64,000 nucleotides of DNA from positions 1 through 64,000 of the forward strand of contig JBGUIU010000012.1 of the NCBI GenBank assembly GCA_045113275.1, read 5' to 3'. The notes under the pieces are model-generated. The model did not search any database. It was not told where the DNA came from and worked only from the letters and a program-made list of their open reading frames with translations. Below, piece by piece: positions 51,827-61,231 of this stretch. Positions within the stretch are counted from its first letter, which is position 1; each line of letters starts with the position of its first letter. The position numbers and the translations under genes are program-made. This DNA is from UBA1181 sp045113275 (lineage in GTDB: Bacteria; Bacteroidota; Bacteroidia; Bacteroidales; Paludibacteraceae).

Positions 51827-53029
51827 TCAAAGAATGAATTCTTGTATTTTTTCTACAATATATTGAGCATCTTCCATCGTTACACAAGGTCCAGATGGAA
51901 GGCAAAGACCTTGACGGAACAAACTTAACGAGACACCATTCTCATATATAGGGAAAGAGGAAAAGACAGGCTGTAGATGCAATGGCTTCCACAAAGGACG
52001 CGTTTCAATGTTCTCCATCTGCAATAACTGACGGAGAGCCTCTACATTCTCATTGGGAGCCACCAATCCTGCAGGATAGTTTTTTTCAACTTGTTTCTTC
52101 ATCTTAACCGAAGGATGAATCAATATCGTAGATAACCAAAAATTAGGATTATACTTAGATTCAGGTGCGTCATGGAACTGTATGCCTTCCACTTTCTCAA
52201 AAGCAGACCGATAATAGTGTGCTAACCGACGATGGTGCGCCACGTGTTCATCCAAAACAGTCATCTGACCTCGACCAATTCCTGCAGACACATTAGACAT
52301 ACGGTAATTATACCCTATGCTTTCATGATGATAAAATGGATACTTTTCACGTGCCTGCGTGGCATAGAACAAGGCTTTATCTTTATCCTCTACAGAAGAA
52401 CTGATTAAAGCGCCACCACCCGATGTAGTAATCATCTTATTTCCATTGAAGGAAAAGATACCATAGGTTCCCAACGTACCGCAGCAACGATTATCGAAAC
52501 AAGCCCCCATCGCTTCAGCTGCATCTTCAATCAAAGGAATCTCATACTTACGAGAAATCTCCATCATTCGATCCATGTCGGCCGGCATGCCATAGAGATG
52601 AACAACAATAATAGCTTTCGGTTTCTTGCCTGTTTTATCAATACGATTCTGAATGGCCTGTTCCAAAAGTACAGGATCCATATTCCAGCTTTCCTTTTCC
52701 GAATCGACCAACACGGGTGTTGCCCCTAAATAGACAATTGGATTAGCTGAGGCACAGAAAGTAAAACTTTGACAGATCACCTCATCGCCGTGCGTCACGC
52801 CACACATCAGTAACGCTAAATGAATAGCAGCCGTTCCTGAAGAAAGAGCCGTCACATATCTAGCTGAATCCGAACGATTCAACCATTGTTCTATATCAGT
52901 TTCAAAAGCAGTAACATTAGGGCCTAAGGGTGTTATCCAATTGGTATCAAAAGCTTCTTTTACATATCGTTGTTCCGCACCCGATTGGCTCATTTGAGCA
53001 AGACATAAATATATAGATTTCTTCTTCAT
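51827..53029 (-). CDS. DegT/DnrJ/EryC1/StrS family sugar aminotransferase
   Basis: I chose ATG at 53029 (400 residues), 4 bases after the dehydrogenase stop; the longer frame would overlap that gene. The fold-type I PLP enzyme shows 'ALSSGTAAIHLALLMCGV', 'IEDAAEAMGACFDNRCCGTLG' and the PLP Lys in 'FSFNGNKMITTSGGGAL'. 'YNYRMSNVSAGIGRGQM' is the family signature. It aminates a keto-sugar nucleotide for a surface glycan or glycolipid. It is the last gene of a unit with a nucleotide-sugar dehydrogenase and tmk. The substrate is unknown. Confidence 0.9.
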   Translation of the reverse strand: MKKKSIYLCLAQMSQSGAEQRYVKEAFDTNWITPLGPNVTAFETDIEQWLNRSDSARYVTALSSGTAAIHLALLMCGVTHGDEVICQSFTFCASANPIVYLGATPVLVDSEKESWNMDPVLLEQAIQNRIDKTGKKPKAIIVVHLYGMPADMDRMMEISRKYEIPLIEDAAEAMGACFDNRCCGTLGTYGIFSFNGNKMITTSGGGALISSSVEDKDKALFYATQAREKYPFYHHESIGYNYRMSNVSAGIGRGQMTVLDEHVAHHRRLAHYYRSAFEKVEGIQFHDAPESKYNPNFWLSTILIHPSVKMKKQVEKNYPAGLVAPNENVEALRQLLQMENIETRPLWKPLHLQPVFSSFPIYENGVSLSLFRQGLCLPSGPCVTMEDAQYIVEKIQEFIL

Positions 53030-53033
53030 CTTA

Positions 53034-54314
53034 TCATAATCTACCATCAATATCCTTTCGGTCAACCACTCCTTTCACATCATATACAACACCTTTCTTA
53101 TCATCATTTAACAAAGAACGAAGCGACAGATTCTTAAAACTATCATGCGCTACAGCCAATATAACTACATCAAAATGATCATCTGGTAATTCATTACAAA
53201 TCTCAATGTGGTATTCCGACATCACACGTTCAACATCCGCCCAAGGATCATAAATAGTTATATTAGACGTATATTCACACAAAGTATGATAAATATCCAC
53301 CACCTTGGTATTCCTAACATCCGGACAATTCTCCTTAAATGTAACACCTAAGATCAGAATCTTGGCATCTTTCACCATGACTCCTTTCTTATTCATACAT
53401 CGGATCACCTGATTGGCAACATAATCTCCCATTCCATCGTTCAAGCGACGAGCATTCGTCATAACCCTAGGAAGCACACCATACACTTGCGCTTTTTGAA
53501 TAAGATAATAAGGATCCACGCTAATGCAATGTCCACCTACCAATCCCGGACGCATTTTAATAAAATTCCACTTGGTTGATGCCGCTTCAATAACATCATT
53601 GGTATCAATTCCCATTGCATTAAAGATCTTAGCTAATTCATTCATAAATGCAATGTTAACATCACGCTGTGCATTTTCTATGATTTTCGATGCCTCCGCG
53701 ACCTTGATAGAAGGTGCCTTATGCGTACCATTCAGCAAAACAGAAGAATAAACCTCATCAATATAATCAGCTATTTCCTTAGTAGAACCGGATGTCACCT
53801 TTTTGATCTTTTCTACCGTATGTTCCTTGTCGCCAGGATTGATTCTTTCTGGAGAGTAACCTGCAAAGAAATCTTGATTCAGCGTTAATCCAGAGACCTG
53901 CTCCACTACCGGGATGCACTCTTCTTCTGTAACGCCAGGATAGACGGTCGATTCATAAACGACCACATCGCCTTTACTTATCACGCGACCAACTATTTCG
54001 CTGGCCTTCAAAAGCGGAGAAAGATCCGGATGGTTATTGGCATCAACAGGAGTAGGAACTGCCACTATATAAAAATTACCATCTTTGATCTTTTCTATAT
54101 CTGAAGTGCACGTTAAACCATTCTCATGCAAAGCTGTTTTCAGTAAAGTCTCAGACACCTCCAATGTAGAGTCGATTCCCCGCATCAGATCCGAGACTCT
54201 TTGACTATTCAAGTCATATCCCACCGTAGGATATTTGGTTGAAAACAGTCGTGCAAGAGGTAGGCCAACATATCCTAAGCCAATAACGACAATTTTTGTC
54301 TCTTTCTCCATCAT
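53034..54314 (-). CDS. UDP-N-acetyl-hexosamine dehydrogenase-type nucleotide sugar dehydrogenase (WbpO/TviB-like)
   Basis: The 426-residue NAD enzyme starts IVVIGLGYVGLPLARLF and has 'VPTPVDANNHPDLSPL', 'ESTVYPGVTEEECIPVVE' and 'GYSPERINPGD'. The catalytic Cys lies in 'GLVGGHCISVDPYYL', and 'LILGVTFKENCPDVRNTKV' follows. These motifs resemble WbpO/TviB, which oxidise UDP-GlcNAc/GalNAc to the uronic acid, more than UDP-glucose dehydrogenase. tmk lies 3 bases upstream and an aminotransferase 4 bases downstream. Confidence 0.88.
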   Translation of the reverse strand: MMEKETKIVVIGLGYVGLPLARLFSTKYPTVGYDLNSQRVSDLMRGIDSTLEVSETLLKTALHENGLTCTSDIEKIKDGNFYIVAVPTPVDANNHPDLSPLLKASEIVGRVISKGDVVVYESTVYPGVTEEECIPVVEQVSGLTLNQDFFAGYSPERINPGDKEHTVEKIKKVTSGSTKEIADYIDEVYSSVLLNGTHKAPSIKVAEASKIIENAQRDVNIAFMNELAKIFNAMGIDTNDVIEAASTKWNFIKMRPGLVGGHCISVDPYYLIQKAQVYGVLPRVMTNARRLNDGMGDYVANQVIRCMNKKGVMVKDAKILILGVTFKENCPDVRNTKVVDIYHTLCEYTSNITIYDPWADVERVMSEYHIEICNELPDDHFDVVILAVAHDSFKNLSLRSLLNDDKKGVVYDVKGVVDRKDIDGRL

Positions 54315-54317
54315 TCT

Positions 54318-54998
54318 TTAACTATTTAAATAACTCATCATCTTTTGATGAATCACCTCTTTCGGTAAAAAATTCTTATTTTCATCGAAACACTCAATAT
54401 TAACAAACTGAGATTGTTCCGAAAGCAGAATCATATATTCATCATACACCGCCTTTTGGAAGTTCATAGATGATTCATGAATATCCTTTTTCCCGTTCAA
54501 ATAATCTCTATCCTCTCCTACCCGGTTTTCCGTCAATGTCTTCTGTACCAAAGAGAGTGGCACATTCAGGAAGAACGAGCAATCAGGCTGTGGCAACTGA
54601 TTATGCTGATACTCATACTCTAAGATCCAATTCCGTAGATTTAGCTTATCCTTTGCATCCTGTAATTTAGCACATTGATAAGCAATATTAGAGTAAACAT
54701 AACGATCAGCAAACACGCAACATCCATCATTCAACCAATTCTTTATTGTCTGAATATGTTCCATTCTATCATTTGCGAACAACAAGGCAACAAGCTTCGG
54801 GTGAACCTGTTCAATTGAACCATACTCACCACGAAGGAACTCTGCCACCATGGTTCCATAGATGCCTTGATTCAGCATAGGGAAATGAATGTATTTACAA
54901 TCAATGCCCTTGTTTTGAAAAGCATCAGCCATCAACGAGAGTTGTGTTGATTTTCCACAACCATCCAAGCCTTCTATGACAATAAACTTGCCCTTCAT
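54318..54998 (-). CDS. tmk: Thymidylate kinase
   Basis: The 226-residue P-loop kinase has IEGLDGCGKSTQLSLM (8-23), 'ADRYVYSNIAYQCAKL' (DRY motif) and the lid region 'ENRVGEDRDYLNGK'. It phosphorylates dTMP to dTDP. It is followed within 3 bases by the nucleotide-sugar dehydrogenase gene, so DNA-precursor and glycan genes share a transcript. The divergent length (226 against about 205) is at the C-terminus. Confidence 0.92.
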   Translation of the reverse strand: MKGKFIVIEGLDGCGKSTQLSLMADAFQNKGIDCKYIHFPMLNQGIYGTMVAEFLRGEYGSIEQVHPKLVALLFANDRMEHIQTIKNWLNDGCCVFADRYVYSNIAYQCAKLQDAKDKLNLRNWILEYEYQHNQLPQPDCSFFLNVPLSLVQKTLTENRVGEDRDYLNGKKDIHESSMNFQKAVYDEYMILLSEQSQFVNIECFDENKNFLPKEVIHQKMMSYLNS

Positions 54999-55015
54999 CT
55001 CAACACAACAATAAA

Positions 55016-55759
55016 TTATTGTTCGTATCCAATAGGATGAGACAACAATGGTTTAGCGTCAGTCAATCCTAACACTTCAAGGATAGCAGGTCTGTCAATG
55101 TTTCCACAAGCAACAGTTGCCAATCCATCAGCCGCACAATACAAATAAATATCTTGACTAACATATCCTACATCTGTAGCAGAATAAAATTGTTTTCCTT
55201 CTTCATCAAAGCTTTCCATTTTCAAGAAATTACCAACCAAAGCGATAGCGACAGGAGCAGTTGCAAAGAATGCTTGATTACCAGCCTTAGCACGGAAATC
55301 ACCTTCCTTGTACAATTTTAGGGAATGAGACTCCTTCTGATAATAGTAAATCGCCTTAGGCGTAAATAGATAAGCTTCAATCTCCTGTGCATTGCGAGCC
55401 GTTGGAGAAGTCAACTTACCATCTTCACGGTTCACACCACATGCACTCCACAAAAGATTGGAAATCTGTTGATCTGACAACAACTGCTCCGAAAAAGAAC
55501 GAACGGTCTTTCTATTTTGAAGAGCTACATATAAAGAAGGATTTTGATTCTCTGTAGGCTTATTCAATGCAATTGAATCTTGTATTGAACTTTCAATCAC
55601 AAAAGAAGCTTGAGAAGCAGTCTCCTCAGTTCCTATATTATTGGACTGCTGATCAGTGTTTGATGTGTCAGTAGCATCAGACAATTTCCATGCCAAGAGA
55701 GCTACTGTAGCGGAAAGAGCTAAACAAGCAATTTGATAAACTAACAATTTTTTATTCAT
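55016..55759 (-). CDS. Membrane-anchored nitroreductase family (SagB/ThcOx-like) protein
   Basis: The product has 247 residues. A membrane anchor or signal at 7-24 is followed by a Thr/Ser/Asn-rich spacer (27-65). A nitroreductase domain then begins 'ALQNRKTVRSFSEQLLS' and includes 'LLWSACGVNREDGKLTSPTARNAQ' and 'DVGYVSQDIYLYCAADGLATV', the FMN-binding pattern of SagB-type enzymes. It should be an extracytoplasmic flavoprotein, unusual for the fold. Its start overlaps the DedA gene by 8 bases. The substrate is unknown. Confidence 0.85.
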   Translation of the reverse strand: MNKKLLVYQIACLALSATVALLAWKLSDATDTSNTDQQSNNIGTEETASQASFVIESSIQDSIALNKPTENQNPSLYVALQNRKTVRSFSEQLLSDQQISNLLWSACGVNREDGKLTSPTARNAQEIEAYLFTPKAIYYYQKESHSLKLYKEGDFRAKAGNQAFFATAPVAIALVGNFLKMESFDEEGKQFYSATDVGYVSQDIYLYCAADGLATVACGNIDRPAILEVLGLTDAKPLLSHPIGYEQ

Positions 55760-56408
55760 GACATTTATTATTTTTTTTGTTTTTTATAATTCCCGATATA
55801 ATCAAATAACTTACGAAACACACAAATATAAACACACCACCCCAGAACAGATACGGTTTATATTCTGCAATATATGCTCCTAGTTGATCCTTAGGCACGA
55901 TAGAATGCAATCCATAACCAAGACAGGCCAAAATAGAATTCCAGATACCAGCGCCTATAAAAGTATAGCAGATAAAAATAGAGAATTTCATTTTAGACAA
56001 TCCAGCAGGAATGGATATTAGCTGACGAACCGCAGGAACCAATCTACCGATTATCGTAGATGAGACACCATGCTCTCTAAAATAATCTTCTGCACGTTCC
56101 ATTTTCTCCTGAGACAGGAGACACATATGCCCTATTTTTGTGTTCACGAACCAATATACAAATGAACGTCCTAACTTATACGACAAGACGTAATTAATCG
56201 TTGCACCGATTACTGCACCAAATGTAGAAAAAAAGATAACACCCAACAAACTCATTTCTCCCGCAGCAGCCATATAAGCAGCAGGAGGCACAACTATTTC
56301 TGAAGGGAATGGAATGAATGAACTTTCGATAGTCATTAATAGCATGATCGTACCATAGTTCAAATTATCCAAACACCATTGTATAAATCCAAAAGATTCC
56401 ATGAGCAA
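55752..56408 (-). CDS. DedA family membrane protein
   Basis: The 218-residue protein has four or five membrane segments and the DedA signature: 'IESSFIPFPSEIVVPPAAYM' near residue 30, the Gly/Arg motif in 'GRLVPAVRQLISIPAGLSKM' and 'GAGIWNSILACLGYG'. DedA proteins are implicated in recycling undecaprenyl phosphate or flipping lipids and in proton-dependent homeostasis. It is translationally coupled to the nitroreductase downstream (8-base overlap) and separated from pgi by a strong terminator. Confidence 0.92.
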   Translation of the reverse strand: MLMESFGFIQWCLDNLNYGTIMLLMTIESSFIPFPSEIVVPPAAYMAAAGEMSLLGVIFFSTFGAVIGATINYVLSYKLGRSFVYWFVNTKIGHMCLLSQEKMERAEDYFREHGVSSTIIGRLVPAVRQLISIPAGLSKMKFSIFICYTFIGAGIWNSILACLGYGLHSIVPKDQLGAYIAEYKPYLFWGGVFIFVCFVSYLIISGIIKNKKNNKCHE

Positions 56409-56410
56409 AT

Positions 56411-56454
56411 AACAAAAAGAACCGAGTCTGAAAGGATTCTCACAGACACGGTTC
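56411..56454 (-). terminator. Rho-independent terminator after pgi
   Basis: GAACCGAGTCTG (56419-56430) pairs with CAGACACGGTTC (56443-56454) with one mismatch. On the minus strand TTTTTGTTATTTG follows. It lies 38 bases past the pgi stop. Confidence 0.88.
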
Positions 56455-56491
56455 CCATATAAAATATAACTTTAAGCAAATCAACTACTCA

Positions 56492-57853
56492 TTATTTATT
56501 AATTCTAGCCTTCATTGCCTCTGTTTCCTTTTCATAACCAGGCTTGCCTAACAATGCAAACATATTTTTCTTATATGCTTCAACACCTGGTTGATTGAAT
56601 GGATTAACACCTAATAAATAACCGCTGATACCACAAGCTTTCTCGAAGAAATAGAACAATTGACCAATGTAATATTCATTCAAAGAAGGCATATCGATAT
56701 GCAAGTTTGGAACTTGACCATCTACGTGAGCAAATACAACGCCCAATTCAGCCATCTTATTTACTTCATCAACACGTTTACCAGCCAAGAAATTCAAACC
56801 ATCCAAGTTATCCTTATCTGAAGGAACAACCAATTTCTTATTAGGTCTCTTGATAGAGATAACAGTTTCGAAGATAGAACGTTCACCTTCTTGAATCCAT
56901 TGTCCCATAGAGTGAAGGTCTGTAGAGAAATCTACAGCTGCAGGGAAAATACCCTTCAAATCTTTTCCTTCAGACTCACCGTACAATTGTTTCCACCATT
57001 CACCGATATAGTGTAATTTAGGATGATAGTTAACCAAGATTTCAATCTTCTTACCTTTTTGATACAATTCATTACGAACTGCAGCATATTGAGCAGCAGG
57101 GTTCTTTGAGAATGGAACATCAGTACCACAAAGTTTTTCCATAGAAGCAGCACCAGCTACCAACTTCTTGATATCAAATCCTGCAACAGCAATTGGAAGC
57201 AAACCAACTGGAGTCAACACGGAGAAACGACCACCAACATTATCAGGAATTACAAATGTCTTGTATCCTTCTTGTGTAGCCAATTTACGAAGTGCACCTT
57301 TAGCTGCATCTGTCACAGCAACGATTCTCTTTTGAGCTTCTGCTTTACCCACTTGCTCTTCCAATTGAGTTTTCAAGATACGGAATGCCAAAGCAGTCTC
57401 AGTCGTTGTACCTGATTTAGAGATATTGATGATACCGAATTGTTTTCTACGCAAGAAAGCAGACAATTCAGCCAAATAATCTTCACTGATATTATTACCT
57501 GCGAATACGATAGCAGGATTCTTTTTGCTCTTTTGAAAAGCAGAGAACGCATTTGACAAAGCGTCAATAACAGCACGGGCTCCAAGATAAGAACCTCCAA
57601 TACCTGCAACGACAACAACATCGCAACGATTTCTCAATTCTTCAGCCGTTGCAATTATCTCATCCATAAACTTCTCTGTAATAGATGATGGCAACGTCAA
57701 CCAACCCAAGAAATCATTACCAAGTCCTGTACCCTTGTGCAACATTTCCATGCAATTCTTTACTTTTGCATCATAAGCTGCAACAGCTTGTTTTGACACA
57801 AATACGCCTTCACATGCAAAAGCGTTTTCAATGTTTAACTTAATGTTCTCCAT
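56492..57853 (-). CDS. pgi: Glucose-6-phosphate isomerase
   Basis: The 453-residue protein belongs to the shorter bacterial PGI class (Bacillus-like, about 450 residues). Motifs are 'VVAGIGGSYLGARAVIDAL', 'NISKSGTTTETALAFR', 'VGGRFSVLTPVGLLPIAVAG' and 'GESEGKDLKGIFPAAVDFSTDLHSMGQ' split across the active site. It interconverts glucose-6-P and fructose-6-P. It is preceded 28 bases upstream by gpsA and lysS on the same strand, so the three may be one transcript ending at the terminator. Confidence 0.97.
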   Translation of the reverse strand: MENIKLNIENAFACEGVFVSKQAVAAYDAKVKNCMEMLHKGTGLGNDFLGWLTLPSSITEKFMDEIIATAEELRNRCDVVVVAGIGGSYLGARAVIDALSNAFSAFQKSKKNPAIVFAGNNISEDYLAELSAFLRRKQFGIINISKSGTTTETALAFRILKTQLEEQVGKAEAQKRIVAVTDAAKGALRKLATQEGYKTFVIPDNVGGRFSVLTPVGLLPIAVAGFDIKKLVAGAASMEKLCGTDVPFSKNPAAQYAAVRNELYQKGKKIEILVNYHPKLHYIGEWWKQLYGESEGKDLKGIFPAAVDFSTDLHSMGQWIQEGERSIFETVISIKRPNKKLVVPSDKDNLDGLNFLAGKRVDEVNKMAELGVVFAHVDGQVPNLHIDMPSLNEYYIGQLFYFFEKACGISGYLLGVNPFNQPGVEAYKKNMFALLGKPGYEKETEAMKARINK

Positions 57854-57881
57854 TTTGCTTTTTATTTTTAATTTCTATTGT

Positions 57882-58880
57882 TTATCGCATCAAATCGCTT
57901 AACACTTTAATCTCTATTGCGGGTGAGATCTTACCGTATAAAATATTATACACCGCATTTAGGATAGGCATATTCACCTGATAGCCTTTGTTTATTTCAT
58001 AGATACACTTAGTACCATAATATCCTTCTGCAATCATTTCCATCTCCAACTGAGCTGTTTTTACAGAATATCCTTTTCCGATCATAGTACCAAATGTACG
58101 ATTACGACTGAACTTAGAGTAAGCCGTCACTAACAAATCTCCCAAATAAGCAGACTCATTGATATTACGTTGTTTCTCATCCACTACATTCAAAAATCGG
58201 TTCATCTCCTGAATAGCATTGGAAACTAAAACAGCCTGGAAGTTATCACCATATTTTAGTCCGTGACAAATACCACAAGCTATTGCATACACATTCTTCA
58301 AAACAGAGGCATATTCCAAGCCAAACACATCATCCACAACAGATGTTTTCACATAGTGACATTGTAACATCTCAGCCATCAGCTTGGCATTATCCCGATT
58401 ATGACCTCCAATCATCAAATACGTAAGATGATCCATTGCCACCTCCTCTGCATGAGAAGGACCTGAGATAACCAAAAGATTATCAGTAGGCACATTATAA
58501 ATACGATGGAAATATTCCGAGATGTTTAGATTCTCATCAGGAACAATACCCTTAATAGCAGAAACAACAATTTTTGTTTTCAGAGAAGCACGAAGTTTCT
58601 TCAGATGCTGTTTTAAGAATGGAGAGGGTGTTGCAAAAATTAGGATGTCAGATTTTTTTACGATCTCATTGATATTCGAAGAGAAATAGATTCTATCTGT
58701 GTCAAATTGAACAGTTGACAAATAGGATGGATTATGTCCATATTTCTTAAACTCCTCAATCTGCTCATCTCTTCTCATATACCAACAGATACTTCTATCC
58801 CTTTGAGCCAGACATATCTTAGCTATAGCGGTTGCCCAACTACCACCACCCATGACAGCTATCTTTGGTGCTTTCTCCAT
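57882..58880 (-). CDS. gpsA: Glycerol-3-phosphate dehydrogenase [NAD(P)+]
   Basis: The 332-residue protein has NAD loop VMGGGSWATAIAKI (9-22), 'FATPSPFLKQHL', 'SAIKGIVPDENL', 'VISGPSHAEEVA' and the catalytic Lys in 'GLEYASVLKNVYAIACGI'. It makes sn-glycerol-3-phosphate for phospholipid synthesis. The Ser in GPSHAEE is a common variant of GPSFA. The gap to lysS is 6 bases. It is likely one operon lysS-gpsA-pgi. Confidence 0.96.
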   Translation of the reverse strand: MEKAPKIAVMGGGSWATAIAKICLAQRDRSICWYMRRDEQIEEFKKYGHNPSYLSTVQFDTDRIYFSSNINEIVKKSDILIFATPSPFLKQHLKKLRASLKTKIVVSAIKGIVPDENLNISEYFHRIYNVPTDNLLVISGPSHAEEVAMDHLTYLMIGGHNRDNAKLMAEMLQCHYVKTSVVDDVFGLEYASVLKNVYAIACGICHGLKYGDNFQAVLVSNAIQEMNRFLNVVDEKQRNINESAYLGDLLVTAYSKFSRNRTFGTMIGKGYSVKTAQLEMEMIAEGYYGTKCIYEINKGYQVNMPILNAVYNILYGKISPAIEIKVLSDLMR

Positions 58881-58886
58881 ATCTAC

Positions 58887-60434
58887 TTATTTTTCATTAG
58901 ATTCATTTTCCTCTTTTGCCTGCGCCTTCTTCTCTGGACGCATCTGAGGGAAGAACAAAACCTCTTGTATCGTTGTTTGACCAGTCATCAACATCACCAA
59001 TCGGTCAATTCCAATACCAATACCGGATGTTGGAGGCATACCATATTCCAATGCACGAACAAAATCATGATCGATAAACATTGCCTCATCATCACCCTTC
59101 TCAGATAATCTCAATTGTTCTTGGAAACGTTCCATCTGATCTATTGGATCATTCAACTCTGAATATGCATTGGCTAATTCTTTACCATTTACCATCAACT
59201 CAAAACGTTCTGTCAAGCCCGGTTTTGAACGATGCATCTTCGTAAGAGGAGACATCTCAACTGGATAATCTGTGATAAAGGTAGGCTGAATATAAGTGCC
59301 TTCGCAAAATTCGCCAAATATCTCATCAATCAATTTACCTTTACCCATTGTATCATCAACATCCATCTTCAGGCTCTTACAGATCTGTCTGATTTCATCC
59401 TCCGATTTGCCTTCCAAATCATATCCCGTCTTTTCCTTGATAGAGTCCAAAATAGAGATCCTCTTAAATGGAGCTTTGAAACTGATTACATTATCCCCTA
59501 CTTTTGTCTCGCTACAACCATTTGCTGCGATACAAATATTTTCTAGGAGTTTTTCTGTAAAGTTCATCATCCAATTATAATCTTTATATTGAACATACAG
59601 CTCCATGCAAGTAAATTCCGGATTATGCGTTCTATCCATACCCTCATTTCGGAAGTTTTTACCGATTTCAAAAACACCTTCAAAACCACCGACGATAAGT
59701 CGCTTCAAATACAACTCTGTAGCGATACGCAAATACAAATCAACATCCAATGTATTATGATGAGTAATAAAAGGACGAGCAGCTGCACCTCCTGCCAAGG
59801 ATTGTAAAATTGGGGTTTCCACCTCAGTATAACCAGCTGCATCCAACTGATCACGCAAAGACTTTATGATACGGGAACGTTTCAAGAAGATATCTTTCAC
59901 ACCACCGTTCACTACCAAATCAACATAACGTTGGCGATATCTCAATTCAGGATCATCAAATGCATCATACGCCACACCATCCTTGTACTTAACGATAGGC
60001 AATGGACGTAAAGATTTACTAAGTACAGTTAATTCAGATGCATGAACAGATATTTCACCCATTTGAGTACGGAACACATACCCTTTAATTCCAATAAAGT
60101 CGCCTATATCCAATAATTTTTTGAAAACAACATTATACAAATCTTTGTTTTCATCTGGACATATTTCATCACGAGATATGTATATTTGAATACGGCCTTT
60201 ACTATCCTGCAATTCCATGAAAGATGCCTTACCCATGATACGGCGTGACATGATTCGTCCTGCCACTGTAACCTCTCTCTGAGGCGCATCATCTTTAAAT
60301 TCTGCTTTAATATCTGTAGAATGTGCTGATACGACATATTCAGCTGCCGGATAGGGATCGATTCCCATATTCTTCAGAGCCTTCAAACTCTCTCGGCGAA
60401 GAATCTCCTGTTCACTCAATTCTGATACACTCAT
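58887..60434 (-). CDS. lysS: Lysyl-tRNA synthetase, class II
   Basis: The product has 515 residues. An OB-fold anticodon domain (about 55-160, with VAGRIMSRRIMGKASFMELQ) is followed by the class II core: motif 2 'FEIGKNFRNEGMDRTHNPEF', 'TDYPVEMSPL' and motif 3 'GMPPTSGIGIGIDRLVML'. The C-terminus is short and charged. Many Bacteroidota LysS carry a longer C-terminal extension, which is absent here. It charges tRNA-Lys. A -7 box TAAATTTG lies about 30 bases upstream. Confidence 0.97.
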   Translation of the reverse strand: MSVSELSEQEILRRESLKALKNMGIDPYPAAEYVVSAHSTDIKAEFKDDAPQREVTVAGRIMSRRIMGKASFMELQDSKGRIQIYISRDEICPDENKDLYNVVFKKLLDIGDFIGIKGYVFRTQMGEISVHASELTVLSKSLRPLPIVKYKDGVAYDAFDDPELRYRQRYVDLVVNGGVKDIFLKRSRIIKSLRDQLDAAGYTEVETPILQSLAGGAAARPFITHHNTLDVDLYLRIATELYLKRLIVGGFEGVFEIGKNFRNEGMDRTHNPEFTCMELYVQYKDYNWMMNFTEKLLENICIAANGCSETKVGDNVISFKAPFKRISILDSIKEKTGYDLEGKSEDEIRQICKSLKMDVDDTMGKGKLIDEIFGEFCEGTYIQPTFITDYPVEMSPLTKMHRSKPGLTERFELMVNGKELANAYSELNDPIDQMERFQEQLRLSEKGDDEAMFIDHDFVRALEYGMPPTSGIGIGIDRLVMLMTGQTTIQEVLFFPQMRPEKKAQAKEENESNEK

Positions 60435-60465
60435 CTTATTTTTTTTATGCTTAAACTTAACGACG

Positions 60466-60473
60466 CAAATTTA
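60466..60473 (-). promoter_or_regulatory. -7 promoter element of lysS operon
   Basis: The plus-strand CAAATTTA is TAAATTTG on the minus strand, a full match 31 bases before the lysS start. No TTTG is found at the proper -33 distance. Confidence 0.45.
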
Positions 60474-60498
60474 CATAAAAAAAAACAAAAATTAGTTA

Positions 60499-60506
60499 TA
60501 TCTTTG
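60499..60506 (+). promoter_or_regulatory. -7 promoter element of MBL-fold gene
   Basis: TATCTTTG is a full match, 35 bases before the ATG at 60542 and divergent from the lysS element 26 bases away. Confidence 0.5.
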
Positions 60507-60541
60507 CGAAGACAATTCAAACAAAAAATGAATCACACAAA

Positions 60542-61189
60542 ATGAAGCTTAAAAAATTCATTTTCAACAGAATTCAGGTCAACACATATTTATTGACCGA
60601 TGAAAATACTTTTGAGACAATTATTATAGATCCGGGCTGTCAAAGCAATGAGGAGAAAAAAATATTATCCCAATATATTGAAGAAAACCAACTAAAGATT
60701 CGCATGGTGCTTAATACGCACCTACATTTTGACCATATTTACGGGAACAGATATATTCAAGAAAAATATGGTGTCGGAGCAATCGGATCCAAAGAAGATG
60801 TATTCTTTTTGAATCACTATCAAGACCTACTTGCTCTTTTTGAAATGCCTATTGACGAAGACGCTCTACCTCTTCAGAAATATATAACCGACGGAGATTG
60901 TCTTCAATTAGCATCAATGGAACTCCACGTTTTAGCAGTCCCTGGTCACTCACCTGGCGGACTCGCTTTTTATATGCCAAAAGAAAACTGTGTCTTCGTT
61001 GGCGATACTATCTTGGAAGGAGGCATAGGTCGAACTGATTTACACAGAGGTAATTACGATACATTACTTAACAGTATAAAAACAAAATTATTACCTCTAC
61101 CAGATGATACCATCATCTACAGCGGTCACGGAAGATCATCAACCATAAAATACGAGAAATTAAATAATCCATACTTACAAAATTTGTAA
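60542..61189 (+). CDS. MBL-fold metallo-hydrolase (glyoxalase II-like)
   Basis: The 215-residue protein has the dinuclear metal motif THLHFDHIYG (HxHxDH) near residues 60-67. A later His is in 'VPGHSPGGLAFY', the Asp in 'VFVGDTILEGGIGRTD' and the last His in 'IYSGHGRSS'. This arrangement matches small hydroxyacylglutathione-hydrolase-like (YcbL-type) proteins. There is no signal peptide. The substrate cannot be named from sequence. An acyltransferase gene follows after 42 bases. Confidence 0.88.
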   Translation: MKLKKFIFNRIQVNTYLLTDENTFETIIIDPGCQSNEEKKILSQYIEENQLKIRMVLNTHLHFDHIYGNRYIQEKYGVGAIGSKEDVFFLNHYQDLLALFEMPIDEDALPLQKYITDGDCLQLASMELHVLAVPGHSPGGLAFYMPKENCVFVGDTILEGGIGRTDLHRGNYDTLLNSIKTKLLPLPDDTIIYSGHGRSSTIKYEKLNNPYLQNL

Positions 61190-61231
61190 AGGATATCACA
61201 GATTCATTTAACCCATTTAAACATTTTAATC

